Below, piece by piece: positions 1 through 8,663 of a DNA stretch of 64,000 bases. Numbering within the stretch: the stretch's first letter is position 1; each line of letters opens with the position of its first letter. The stretch comes from Prosthecobacter debontii (lineage in GTDB: Bacteria > Verrucomicrobiota > Verrucomicrobiia > Verrucomicrobiales > Verrucomicrobiaceae), in NCBI RefSeq assembly GCF_900167535.1, contig NZ_FUYE01000006.1:124001-188000 (forward strand). Reading direction: 5' to 3'. Position numbers and translations under genes: made by a program. The notes under the pieces are model-generated. The model did not search any database, was not told the origin of the DNA, and was given only the letters and a program-made list of their open reading frames with translations.

Positions 1-164
1 AAGCCGTGGCCAAGGCGGTGGAGCAGTCCCCCGGCACCGCCCATTTTGTGGATAATCGCAAGACCCTGCCCAAAGACCCGAAATGCTGGCACGACGAGTT
101 CCACCCCACCTCGGAATGGTTCGGCAAAGTCGCCGCCGGCATCAGTGCGCTGATCAAGAAGTGA
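1..164 (+). CDS. C-terminal end of an SGNH/GDSL-type hydrolase (partial)
   Basis: The window opens inside a + strand reading frame (first full codon at 3) that ends at TGA 162-164. The visible 53 residues contain WHDEFHPTSEWF; a D-x-x-H pair in this position is typical of the last catalytic block of SGNH/GDSL esterases and lipases, and the tail that follows (ISALIKK) is a usual C-terminal helix. The N-terminal Ser, Gly and Asn blocks lie outside the window, so the substrate cannot be judged. It ends 57 bp before the subtilase gene and may or may not share its transcript. Confidence 0.55.
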   Translation, partial: AVAKAVEQSPGTAHFVDNRKTLPKDPKCWHDEFHPTSEWFGKVAAGISALIKK

Positions 165-221
165 GGGGAGAAGAGTGAGTTTTCTGAAACCTGAACCTGA
201 AACCTGAAACCTCTGCTTTCG

Positions 222-2264
222 ATGTCTCTCTCGATTGATCCTTTCATCTCGATCCACTTTCAGGATCAAACCGAGTCTTTTGGGCCTGATGATGCGGCTG
301 AAGTCATCATCGAAGGTGAACGCAGTCAGGTTGCCGGTGCAGAGGCTTTCGCCGTTGCCCGGGAGTGCTACACCGAGAAGCTGACGCATGAGGAGCAAAG
401 AGCCCGGGCGGCGCAGCCGAATGTGGTCCGTATCACCTCGATGGTGAGAGAGGATCAGGTGGCCGTGCTGGTGCGCCTGCGCAGTCCGGATTGGAAGGTG
501 GATGTGCCGGGGTTCACTCGAAACTCTCAGTTAGGCGATGTGGTCGCGGGACAAGCGACGCAGGAGGCGATCAAAATTTTGGCCAAGGACCGCAATGTCA
601 TCGCCATCGAGGCCAGTCGGCCTGTGGCTGAGGATGGCGATTGCATTCACTCGATCCCCCATGTGAAGGCAACACTGGTGCATGCACCCCCCATTAAGGA
701 AACCGGGAGTGAAGCTCTGGTGGGGATCATCGATTCTGGCATTGATGTGCTGCATTGGGCTTTTCAGGTTCGGGATGCGAATGGGGAGTTCATTCGCAGC
801 CGGATCATCGGTATTTGGGATCAGCGGAGCAGTATGCCGGTCACGCCTCGATCAGCCACCTCAGCGGGGAACACGGCTGGGGCGGATTATCCCCAAGACT
901 ATGGTCGCTATCACTCGGCTGCCGACATCGATGGTTATGTCCGTAGTGGAACTGTGCCGGGGGACCTCGGGCGCAACGATTATCCGCAAGATGGGCATGG
1001 CACGCATGTGACCTCCATTGCGGCAGGCTCCAAGTTTAAGTCGGCGGGGTCTTATGACAGCAAGGATGATCAGCTGGACTTCCCAGGAGGGGTGGCTCCC
1101 GAAGCGGATATTGTCGTGGTGATCCCCAAGCTCACGGCTGCTCCAGGAGATCCCGCCAGTCTGGGTTATTCGGTCTCTCATGTGGATGCCCTAGCTTTCA
1201 TCAAGGAGACGGCCCGTGCGGCGGAGAAGCCGGTGGCGGTGAATGTGAGTCTGGGCATGAATGCCGGGGCTCACGATGGCACCTCCCTTTTGGAATTGGC
1301 GTTTGATCAGTTCAGCGGTGGCGGGCGTGAGCCGGGGCTGGTGATTGTGAAATCGGCCGGTAATGAGCAGACCCATGGAGGGCATGCAGAGGCGGTGGTC
1401 ACCACGGGAGCGACGGCAAGCATCGGGTGGAGTTCGAATTCGCGTCCGCGTGGGCGGGATTACTTGGAGTTTTGGTTCAGATCAGCAGATGATTTGGATT
1501 TTGAATTGTGGTACGCACCACCCACCTCTGGAGTGCTGACGCCCGTCGTTGCGGTGACTCGTGCCACCCCAATGGCCTCACATCCGCTACCGGGTGGGCT
1601 AGGCGTCTGTTACTTGGTTCTGGAGCGGCTGCATCATGACAATGGGGACAGCAGGCTGATCGTCTTGGTGCGTATGAACCAGAACAAGGCTCTGCAAGCC
1701 GCCGGGCAGTGGGAATTGAGGATCACGGGCAAGTCTGTCTTAACCGGTGGCGGGCAGGTGCATGGCTGGGTGGAGCGGGATAACGCGCGTGCGCTTCGAT
1801 TCACCACAGGTGCCGTGCCGGGGAAGGTGGTGAGCATCCCTGGGACAGCGCGCACGGTGATCAGTGTCGGGGCTTGTGATGTGAGCACTCCGCCCAATGT
1901 GCAGTCGTTTAGCAGCCAGGGCCCGGGCCGCGATGGCCGGGAGAAGCCGGAGGTAGCTGCGCCAGGGCATGACATCCTAGCGGCGCAGGCGGGCACCACC
2001 GTGGGTCTTGTGGCCATGCCCGGCACGAGCATGGCGGCCCCGCATGTGACGGGGGCGGTGGCGCTGCTGCTGTCTCATCGGCAGAAGCAGATCCAGGAAG
2101 AAATCAAAAAAGGGGTGCCGCTGCTGGCGCGGAAGCGCATGCTGAATGCGGCGCAGATCCGTGCGGGCCTGAGTCAATGCTCACCTCATTTCACGGGCCG
2201 ATGGGACCCGGGTCTAGGCTATGGCTGCCTGGATGTCGAGCGGTTGTTTCAGATCTTTTTCTGA
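222..2264 (+). CDS. Subtilisin-like serine protease (S8), no signal peptide
   Basis: 680 residues with the complete subtilase triad: Asp171 in GIIDSGID, His262 in GHGTHVTSIAAG and Ser603 in PGTSMAAPHVTG, plus the oxyanion Asn in KSAGNEQ. Residues 1-160 form an N-terminal region that resembles an inhibitor/propeptide fold rather than a secretion signal; there is no hydrophobic leader, so the enzyme is probably cytosolic. About 200 residues are inserted between the His/Asn blocks and the Ser block, including a beta-rich insert (residues ~400-540). It starts at ATG 222 and is followed after 9 bp by the caspase-like gene, so the two are very likely co-transcribed. Cytosolic subtilases beside caspase-like and trypsin-like genes are a recurring theme in bacterial conflict systems (family knowledge); a role in cleaving partner proteins is inference. 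Confidence 0.9.
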   Translation: MSLSIDPFISIHFQDQTESFGPDDAAEVIIEGERSQVAGAEAFAVARECYTEKLTHEEQRARAAQPNVVRITSMVREDQVAVLVRLRSPDWKVDVPGFTRNSQLGDVVAGQATQEAIKILAKDRNVIAIEASRPVAEDGDCIHSIPHVKATLVHAPPIKETGSEALVGIIDSGIDVLHWAFQVRDANGEFIRSRIIGIWDQRSSMPVTPRSATSAGNTAGADYPQDYGRYHSAADIDGYVRSGTVPGDLGRNDYPQDGHGTHVTSIAAGSKFKSAGSYDSKDDQLDFPGGVAPEADIVVVIPKLTAAPGDPASLGYSVSHVDALAFIKETARAAEKPVAVNVSLGMNAGAHDGTSLLELAFDQFSGGGREPGLVIVKSAGNEQTHGGHAEAVVTTGATASIGWSSNSRPRGRDYLEFWFRSADDLDFELWYAPPTSGVLTPVVAVTRATPMASHPLPGGLGVCYLVLERLHHDNGDSRLIVLVRMNQNKALQAAGQWELRITGKSVLTGGGQVHGWVERDNARALRFTTGAVPGKVVSIPGTARTVISVGACDVSTPPNVQSFSSQGPGRDGREKPEVAAPGHDILAAQAGTTVGLVAMPGTSMAAPHVTGAVALLLSHRQKQIQEEIKKGVPLLARKRMLNAAQIRAGLSQCSPHFTGRWDPGLGYGCLDVERLFQIFF

Positions 2265-2273
2265 GTTCCTCCT

Positions 2274-3467
2274 ATGGCGCTGCTTTCGATCCTTCCCGAT
2301 CATCCCGGCCCGGCGACCCATGTGATGGTCATCGGGGTGGGCAGCTACCCGCATCTCAATGGGGGAAGTGGGCCGCTCGCGGCAGAAAATTGGAATCTCA
2401 GGCAATTGAGCAGCGCACCTCTCTCGGCTCAGCACTTCATCCAATGGCTGGTAAAGGAGTATCAAAACCCGGCCGCGCCACTCGCCAGTATCGAGCACCT
2501 CATCTCCAGTCCGCATCAGGTGGCGGATGCCGCAGGGAACCTGCATGAGAGCCAGGAGCCCATCATGGCCAATCTCTACACGGCCTACAAGGATTGGAAA
2601 AAACGGGCGGGCAGTCATCCCGATAACATCGCGCTCTTCTACTTCTGCGGTCACGGTTTGTATAACAACAATGGCACCGCCTTACTCGCGACGGACTTTG
2701 CTGATCCTGAGGTGGATCGCATCGCGCTGAATGCGGTGCATGTGGAGGGTACGGTCAATGGCATGCTGTCCTGTGCCGCCCGGCGGCAGTGCTTTTTCAT
2801 CGATAGCTGCCGCTCGGTGAAGACCTCATGGCAGGAGATGATGGACAGCCCAGGGCAGCCGCTCGGGACGGCGGGGGTCAAAAACCTCTCTGCTGCTCAG
2901 CAGCCGATCTTCTATGCCACAGGCCCCACGCAGGTGGCGCTGGCCCCGGCGGGGGAGGTGAGCCTGTTTACCAAGTCGCTGGTGGAGGCGCTGCAATCTC
3001 TCGCGGCTGTGAACCCCGATGGGGATTTCATCAACGGGCAGTGGGTGGTGGACACCAGTCGGATTGAGGAGGGGGTCAATACGGCTATCAAGATGGACCT
3101 GGCGCTTCGCCCTTGGTTGGAGGGCCCCGAATGTTATTTCGGTGGCAGCGGGAAGCACTTCAATCTGCACCACCTCCCGGGCCGCCCTGCTGTGCCCGTG
3201 GTCATGGGTTGGGATCCCTCCGACCTCAATCAGCGCGCCTCGTTCGAGATTCATTGTGCGGGGGCCATGGTGGCTCAGCGGCCCTATGTGCCACCCACCC
3301 CGCAGCCGCTGGAGCCGTGGGAGTCACGCCAGCCGCCTGAGATCTATCAGGTCAAAGCCGTCCTCGATAACGGCTACATGGTGGCCCGGCAGTTGATCCT
3401 GCAGCCGCCGATGAAGCGGGCCATTTTTACCACGCCTGTTGTTCAGCCACCTCATCCCCCCGTCTGA
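2274..3467 (+). CDS. Caspase-like cysteine protease (C14, metacaspase-type)
   Basis: 397 residues. The first strand, HVMVIGVGSYPHL (16-28), is the usual start of the caspase fold. The catalytic dyad is visible as His127 in FYFCGHGLYNN and Cys179 in CFFIDSCRS. The C-terminal ~150 residues, after the p20-like core, are proline-rich and may be an adaptor or substrate-like segment. No signal peptide, so cytosolic. It lies 9 bp behind the subtilase and its stop is 4 bp before the ATG of the lipase. Bacterial caspase-like proteases act as effectors or activators in abortive infection systems; that this one activates or is activated by its neighbours is inferred from context only. Confidence 0.88.
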   Translation: MALLSILPDHPGPATHVMVIGVGSYPHLNGGSGPLAAENWNLRQLSSAPLSAQHFIQWLVKEYQNPAAPLASIEHLISSPHQVADAAGNLHESQEPIMANLYTAYKDWKKRAGSHPDNIALFYFCGHGLYNNNGTALLATDFADPEVDRIALNAVHVEGTVNGMLSCAARRQCFFIDSCRSVKTSWQEMMDSPGQPLGTAGVKNLSAAQQPIFYATGPTQVALAPAGEVSLFTKSLVEALQSLAAVNPDGDFINGQWVVDTSRIEEGVNTAIKMDLALRPWLEGPECYFGGSGKHFNLHHLPGRPAVPVVMGWDPSDLNQRASFEIHCAGAMVAQRPYVPPTPQPLEPWESRQPPEIYQVKAVLDNGYMVARQLILQPPMKRAIFTTPVVQPPHPPV

Positions 3468-3471
3468 TCTA

Positions 3472-6006
3472 ATGGCCCCTTCCTCTCCAGACCTGAATGC
3501 AACGCTGACCCTCGGTGTCAAAATGGGGGTCGAGGGGATGTCCACCACCGTCCAGGGCACCATCCTCGTGCGCCATGCCTCCGGGGGCTGGACGGAGCAA
3601 AAATCCATCCCGGCAGGACCGCAGCCGGATCTCGTTTCGGTGCCGATCCCCGCAGGGGTTTACTCAGTGGAGGCCACCTTGCCCTCGGGCCTTTCACTGT
3701 GTCTGGAGGGTGAGATCGCTCCGGGGGAGACACAGTCAGTGCTGCTGGCGGGTGAAGAGGCCATGCCTGAGTCCCTGGATTGGTCCAGCTTCGCTTTGTC
3801 GGGCGCGGTTTCGATCCTGGGTAAGGCTAAACGAAGCTTCAAAGAGAAGGTGATGCCGCGGCTCGAAGGGGTCTGGCAGGAGCAAGTGATGCCGAAGGTG
3901 ACTGAAACGATCAGCCGGGAAGGCGCGAAGGTGTATGAGCGCTATCAGTTGCCCATTCGGGAGCGTTTTTCCCTGATGAAAGGCACGGCGTCAGCCTGGG
4001 CCTCCTCCAGCGCGCTCGAGTCCTTGGGAACGGTGCCGACGATGGGCCATGCCTCCAGCATTGAGCTCCCGGAGGCCGTGGGAAATGAGACTTCATTGGA
4101 AGGTCTCGGTGGGGACTTTATGCCCAGCATTCCAGCCGGGACGGGTTTCTTCATGCGGTTTTGGCAGAAGAAAGGTGATGGGAATTGGGAGCCGGTGGGG
4201 GCTAACTGGCCGATCGAGCTTCCTGCGGAGCAGGGGGTGATACAGGTGCCAGTGCCGGTGCACACCCTACCGATCACCCAGGGGCTCATGTTTCTGGTGG
4301 AGATCGGCGGTTTCTCATCCGGCATCTCGGAATTCTGCATGCTGCCTCGGCACTGGAGCGACCGCATGGAGCGTGAGGTGCCAGTCACTTTGGTGATTGA
4401 TGCCCTCACCGAAAATCGACAGGAGACCAGCCTGCCCATCCGTGTGCGAGCCACTGTGCAAGATCCGGATCTCGCTCAGCTGATGAGTGCGATGAAAACG
4501 GCCGATCACCAGGTGGTGGACCATGTCGTGGCGGGCTTGGCGGATGAGTATCTGCACGAGAAAGTGCGCAATCCCCTCATGGCCGCAGCGGCAGCCTTGG
4601 CCTTGCTGAAGATGCGGCAGCTCGAGCTTCTGCGAGATTGGACTTACAATCTGGCCGCTTGGTTTCCCGAGCTGCCGGATGGCCCGGTGATCCGTGCCTG
4701 GCATCTGCTGTTTGGCGCTCCATCCAAAGAGGCCCACGATACCGCTCGGGCGTGGCTGCTGGAGTCCGAGCGGCGCGGGCTGCCCCTGTTTTTTGAAAGC
4801 CTGCGCCTCCTGGTGGATGGTCTTCAGCTCCTCAAATACCCCGAGGAATCTGAGGAGGCTGTCTCCCCTGAGCCCGATGAGGAAGTGACCCGCGCTTTGA
4901 GGCGCTGTCAGAGCTTCCTATGGGCTGCAGATGCCGATGAGGACTTCAATAGCTATCGCGGCACTCATCCGAATGAACCGGGAATAACCAAAAGAAAAAT
5001 CAAGGAATCAGCAGTCCCACGAATTCAACCTCAGCTCTCCCTTATGTCTAACGATACCTCCACTTGCCTTAAAACGAAAGGACTCGATCTCAAAGCCGCT
5101 GTCTTCCTGGCCGAAGCCAGTGCGGAAGCTTACAGCCGTGATCCGAAAACGACGAAAGAATGGGCTGCCGAGCGTGGCTTCACGAACTGCCAACCCTTTG
5201 ACCTGGGGAATATCCAGGGCTTTTGGACGGAGGGAGATGAGGTGGCCATGCTCAGCTTTCGTGGCACCAGCAACATCGGCCAATGGGTGCGGGATGCACG
5301 CATTCTACCCGCAGGGCATGAGTGGGGCTTGGTGCATCGCGGATTCAAAAAAGGGGTCGATATCGTCCACGGTTATGTGGATGCTTTTGCCGCAGTCGCC
5401 GCCACGAAGCCCTACGTCTGGATCACCGGGCACAGCTTGGGGGGAGCGCTGGCCGTCATCGCCGCCGCTAACTTGAAGCTGAAAGGGATCAATGCCAGCA
5501 CCTACACCTATGGGCAGCCCCGTGCCGGCTACATCAATTTTGCCGACAACTTTGATCGGAAGCTCTCGGGCCGCCTCTACCGCTTTATCAATCAAATGGA
5601 TATTGTGGCCCGGCTTCCCCCAGGGTTGCTGTTCAAACATTGCGGGATTCCTAAACGCATTGTTAGGCCTGGCGTGCTGGAGTCTGTCGAGGTCATGCTG
5701 AACGCCGAGTTACCGGTGGAGGCCTACGAGATGCCGGATCTCCTCTACCAGCCTGAGCGGAGGCCGGTGCTACTGGAGCGCCTTGAAGAAGCGGAGATGC
5801 TGGGGCGTCCCCAGATGATCGATTCGGATCTGCCTGCCTTGACGGAGCGTGAGTTTCTGCAATTGCAATTGCAGTTAGGTGTCGCCTCCGAAGGTTATGA
5901 GGAAGGCATTGAGTTCGAAGGCAGTGTGCATAGCCAGGGCCTCTTTGGCGACCATGCCATTGTGAACTACATCAACCTGCTGCGGGAGATCCGGGATCAG
6001 GCCTGA
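3472..6006 (+). CDS. Class 3 lipase-domain protein with long N-terminal region
   Basis: 844 residues from ATG 3472; an earlier TTG at 3439 would overlap the caspase gene and is less likely. The C-terminal third is a class 3 (fungal-type) lipase: nucleophile Ser655 in WITGHSLGGALAV, Asp710 in NQMDIVARLP and His828 in FGDHAIVNYI complete the triad. Residues 1-100 look like a beta-sandwich, followed by an amphipathic helical stretch (~110-180) and a mostly helical middle (~300-480). No signal peptide is present, so the substrate could be the cell's own membrane reached from inside. Placed between a caspase-like gene and a membrane protein gene, it is a plausible lipid-attacking effector that is held inactive until cleaved; this is inference. 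Confidence 0.85.
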   Translation: MAPSSPDLNATLTLGVKMGVEGMSTTVQGTILVRHASGGWTEQKSIPAGPQPDLVSVPIPAGVYSVEATLPSGLSLCLEGEIAPGETQSVLLAGEEAMPESLDWSSFALSGAVSILGKAKRSFKEKVMPRLEGVWQEQVMPKVTETISREGAKVYERYQLPIRERFSLMKGTASAWASSSALESLGTVPTMGHASSIELPEAVGNETSLEGLGGDFMPSIPAGTGFFMRFWQKKGDGNWEPVGANWPIELPAEQGVIQVPVPVHTLPITQGLMFLVEIGGFSSGISEFCMLPRHWSDRMEREVPVTLVIDALTENRQETSLPIRVRATVQDPDLAQLMSAMKTADHQVVDHVVAGLADEYLHEKVRNPLMAAAAALALLKMRQLELLRDWTYNLAAWFPELPDGPVIRAWHLLFGAPSKEAHDTARAWLLESERRGLPLFFESLRLLVDGLQLLKYPEESEEAVSPEPDEEVTRALRRCQSFLWAADADEDFNSYRGTHPNEPGITKRKIKESAVPRIQPQLSLMSNDTSTCLKTKGLDLKAAVFLAEASAEAYSRDPKTTKEWAAERGFTNCQPFDLGNIQGFWTEGDEVAMLSFRGTSNIGQWVRDARILPAGHEWGLVHRGFKKGVDIVHGYVDAFAAVAATKPYVWITGHSLGGALAVIAAANLKLKGINASTYTYGQPRAGYINFADNFDRKLSGRLYRFINQMDIVARLPPGLLFKHCGIPKRIVRPGVLESVEVMLNAELPVEAYEMPDLLYQPERRPVLLERLEEAEMLGRPQMIDSDLPALTEREFLQLQLQLGVASEGYEEGIEFEGSVHSQGLFGDHAIVNYINLLREIRDQA

Positions 6007-6028
6007 TCCCTCAACCCCACGAAAAGCC

Positions 6029-6484
6029 ATGAGTTCGTTCCTCTCTCAACCCGGCGCTCTCAGGGTCGCTCCCAGGCCGACCTTATCCTTGACGGAGGGA
6101 CTGGAATCGGCCGCGTCTCCAGCTCCAGAACCGGAAAAGCCCTACCTGGCGCGCCTGGTCCTGCTCGTCCCGGCGGAGGTCATCTCCTTTTACATGATGC
6201 TCAAGGCGGCTGCGGTGAATTTTCTGCCGTGGTTTGGCCTCATCTGTCTCGCTCTGGTCATTCTGGTGCGGGTCAAGGCGACGGCGGCAGACGGAAAGCC
6301 GGAGTGGATGGGCGTGGGCATCAGCACCGTTTCCTTTGGACTCTGGCTCTACGCTACCGGCGGCTCATTGCCGTGGATCCCGGCACCGACGGATGAGGGG
6401 ATCATCTCCGTCCTCGTCGGCGTCTGGACCTTCCTCGTGCCTTACTACTACACGGGCACTCCGTCGGTGAAGACGAATGTCTAG
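6029..6484 (+). CDS. Small multi-pass membrane protein with LVPAEVI motif
   Basis: 151 residues. The first ~45 are polar and Pro/Ala-rich; then comes a motif ARLVLLVPAEVISFYMMLKA, followed by three further hydrophobic segments (~70-86, ~103-118, ~128-145). Small proteins with a VPAEVI-like first helix are, in my recollection, found beside protease/nuclease conflict genes, but I cannot name the family. It starts 22 bp after the lipase stop and its TAG is part of a GCCTAAC motif region followed by a perfect hairpin. It could be a membrane anchor, pore or sensor for the cluster. Confident that it is a gene, not of its function. Confidence 0.75.
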   Translation: MSSFLSQPGALRVAPRPTLSLTEGLESAASPAPEPEKPYLARLVLLVPAEVISFYMMLKAAAVNFLPWFGLICLALVILVRVKATAADGKPEWMGVGISTVSFGLWLYATGGSLPWIPAPTDEGIISVLVGVWTFLVPYYYTGTPSVKTNV

Positions 6485-6506
6485 CCTAACTAACTTTTGA
6501 ATATGA

Positions 6507-6535
6507 GCCGATCAAATGGTGCCGGTTTGATCGGC
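6507..6535 (+). terminator. 10-bp perfect hairpin after the membrane-protein gene
   Basis: GCCGATCAAA (6507-6516) and TTTGATCGGC (6526-6535) are exact inverted repeats with a 9-nt loop, 22 bp after the stop of the membrane protein and 71 bp before the next gene. There is no T-run, so it could be an attenuator, mRNA-processing hairpin or operator rather than an intrinsic terminator. It divides the cluster into a subtilase-caspase-lipase-membrane unit and a trypsin/nuclease unit. Confidence 0.45.
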
Positions 6536-6606
6536 CTAGGGACACTCCGTTTTCCCCCCCACGCATCTGTCAATGAGCTCTGTATCCATCACATCATCAT
6601 CTCAAA

Positions 6607-8562
6607 ATGAATAAGAAATATCTACATCACTTGCTGAAAGACCAAGCCGTCATGGAGGAGATGGCCGGCCAAGCCTCCACGCTGGAGAGCCTGAATGAAT
6701 CCATTGATTCAGCTCAGTTCTACGAGCTTCTCAGCCAGAATGAAAGCGCCGTCAGCTCAGGATCACTGACCACGGCGGAGGCCATCATTCTGGAGAAGGG
6801 GCGGCCGCCGCTGCTCATTCAGGATGGCCAGTGGGAGGAGCCGAGCCTGACGGAGATTCGCAATTGGCTCAAGCCGACACGCCAGGCTTTGCTCACGGCG
6901 ATCCCGAAGGTGGGGCGGGTGGAGATTTTGAATTTCCAGTCCGACTACATCGGCACGGGCTGGATGATCACCGAGGACTTGCTGATTACCAATCGCCATG
7001 TGGCGAAGGAGTTTGGCAAGCGTGTGGGGCAGACCTTCCAATTCAAGCAGGACTCGGCCATCGGTGGGGAGATGAAGGTGCGGGTGGATTTCCTGCGTGA
7101 GCATGACCGCACCGCCACGGCTCAATTTGCTGTGGAGGAGATCATCTACATCGAAGAAGATAGCGCGGCCCGCCCGGACATGGCGCTGGTGCGGATGAAC
7201 AAATCCAGCGGGCATCTGCCGAAGCCTTTGGAGCTGGACAGTGAGCTGATCTCCAAGGAGCAGACCGTGGCTGTCATCGGCTACCCGGCCTATGATACCC
7301 GCAACGATACCTTTGTGATGCGCAATGTCTTCAAAGGCATCTACGATGTGAAGCGCCTGTGCCCGGGTAAGATCATCGGCTTACGCGGAGATGGGAAAGT
7401 GCTGGAGCATGATGCCTCCACCCTCGGCGGTGCCTCCGGATCTGCCGTGATGAATCTCACCACCGGGAAGATCTGCGGCCTGCACTTCGGGGGCGAATAC
7501 AAGGTGGCCAACGTCTGCGTCAGCGCCGCCTGGCTGCGCTCCCGCCTGGCGGAGCTGGAGCCTCTGCGCATCTCCGGCCTGCTGGCTCAGATGGAGAAGC
7601 GACTGGCAGGGACAGCCACGGAGACTGAACCTGTTCCAGAGGGAGCCGGCCAACCCCCTCCACCTGGAGGAGGCGGCGGTGCTGCAGCCGCAGCAGCGGG
7701 TAGCGGAGGAGGTGGTGGTGCTGGTGAAGAGGGCCGCCCCAGTGGTGGGGCGGGCTATGACCCCAAGTTTCTGGGAAAGAAAGCTGAATGGGAGGTGCCC
7801 CTGCCCGTTCTGAGCTCGAAGCAGGAAGAGCTGATCGCCCCGGTCAAAGACAGTCAGGATGGCCTGCTGCACTACACCCACTTTTCCATCCTCATGAACA
7901 GCGAGCGCCGTCTGCCGTTTTACACGGCGGTGAACATCGATGGTGGTCAGCTCTATAACTTCGTGCGTGGTAACGACCGCTGGTTTCTGGATCCGCGTCT
8001 GAAGAATATCAATCATCAAATCGGCGAGGATTTGTATGTGGGGAATAAGCTGGACCGCGGACACTTGGTGCGTCGTTTAGACCCCACCTGGGGAGCCACG
8101 CGGAAGGAGGCCAAGCAGGCGGAAGACGACACCTTCTTCTTCACCAACTGTAGCCCCCAGCACTCGAAGCTGAATCAGCGCACCTGGCTGAGTCTGGAGG
8201 AATATGTGCTGAGCAATGCCAATACACATGATCTGAAGGTCAGTGTCTTCACGGGTCCAGTGCTGGCTGAGACGGATCGTCCCTACCGGAAGGTGCTGTT
8301 GCCAGAGGACTTCTGGAAGGTGGTGGTCATGGTCAATAAGCACACAGGCACCCTCACAGCCACCGGTTACCTGCTGAGCCAGAGGGACCACATGGGAGAT
8401 CTGGAGTTCGTTTACGGTGCCTTTAAGACCTATCAGGTGGCGCTCTCCGTCATTGAGGAAGCCACGGGCCTGAGCTTCAACCTGTCCGAGTATGATCCCC
8501 TCACTCAGGCCGAGTCCAGAGCCGAGCGTGTGATCGAAGGGCCGGAGGATATGATGCTGTAA
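6607..8562 (+). CDS. Trypsin-like protease fused to DNA/RNA non-specific endonuclease
   Basis: 651 residues. Residues ~100-320 are a trypsin-like (S1/V8-type) protease with His131 (LLITNRHVAKEF), Asp191 (RPDMALVRM) and Ser277 (STLGGASGSAVMN), all intact. A Gly/Ala-rich linker (~352-382) leads to a NUC1-type nuclease (~395-640) with the metal/general-base motif DRGH at 483-486, Asn514 in FFFTNCSPQHS and Asn523 in KLNQRTWLSLE, the EndoG/Serratia-nuclease signature. Residues 1-95 are helical and acidic, possibly an effector-associated adaptor. No signal peptide. The architecture suggests a protease-gated nucleic-acid-degrading effector in the cytosol; the gate is inference. Confidence 0.9.
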   Translation: MNKKYLHHLLKDQAVMEEMAGQASTLESLNESIDSAQFYELLSQNESAVSSGSLTTAEAIILEKGRPPLLIQDGQWEEPSLTEIRNWLKPTRQALLTAIPKVGRVEILNFQSDYIGTGWMITEDLLITNRHVAKEFGKRVGQTFQFKQDSAIGGEMKVRVDFLREHDRTATAQFAVEEIIYIEEDSAARPDMALVRMNKSSGHLPKPLELDSELISKEQTVAVIGYPAYDTRNDTFVMRNVFKGIYDVKRLCPGKIIGLRGDGKVLEHDASTLGGASGSAVMNLTTGKICGLHFGGEYKVANVCVSAAWLRSRLAELEPLRISGLLAQMEKRLAGTATETEPVPEGAGQPPPPGGGGGAAAAAAGSGGGGGAGEEGRPSGGAGYDPKFLGKKAEWEVPLPVLSSKQEELIAPVKDSQDGLLHYTHFSILMNSERRLPFYTAVNIDGGQLYNFVRGNDRWFLDPRLKNINHQIGEDLYVGNKLDRGHLVRRLDPTWGATRKEAKQAEDDTFFFTNCSPQHSKLNQRTWLSLEEYVLSNANTHDLKVSVFTGPVLAETDRPYRKVLLPEDFWKVVVMVNKHTGTLTATGYLLSQRDHMGDLEFVYGAFKTYQVALSVIEEATGLSFNLSEYDPLTQAESRAERVIEGPEDMML

Positions 8563-8596
8563 CACGAGAACGTGGTTTCAGCCGACGTTCTTGAGG

Positions 8597-8628
8597 GGGA
8601 GAGGTGGTGGAGCATCGTCGCCTCTCCC
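8597..8628. other. Imperfect hairpin between the two nuclease genes
   Basis: GGGAGAGG (8597-8604) pairs with CCTCTCCC (8621-8628) across a 16-nt loop, in the 101-bp gap between the trypsin-nuclease gene and the next start at 8664. No T-run follows. It might modulate expression of the downstream gene or stabilise the upstream mRNA. Confidence 0.25.
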
Positions 8629-8663
8629 TCGCCAACGGGGAAGATTCCATTTTAACAGCGTCT

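Noticed and set aside
6029..6484. Bacterial gasdermin
   Set aside because: Protease neighbours suggested it, but the protein is short and has several plain TM helices, not the gasdermin beta-rich N-terminal fold with lipidated Cys.
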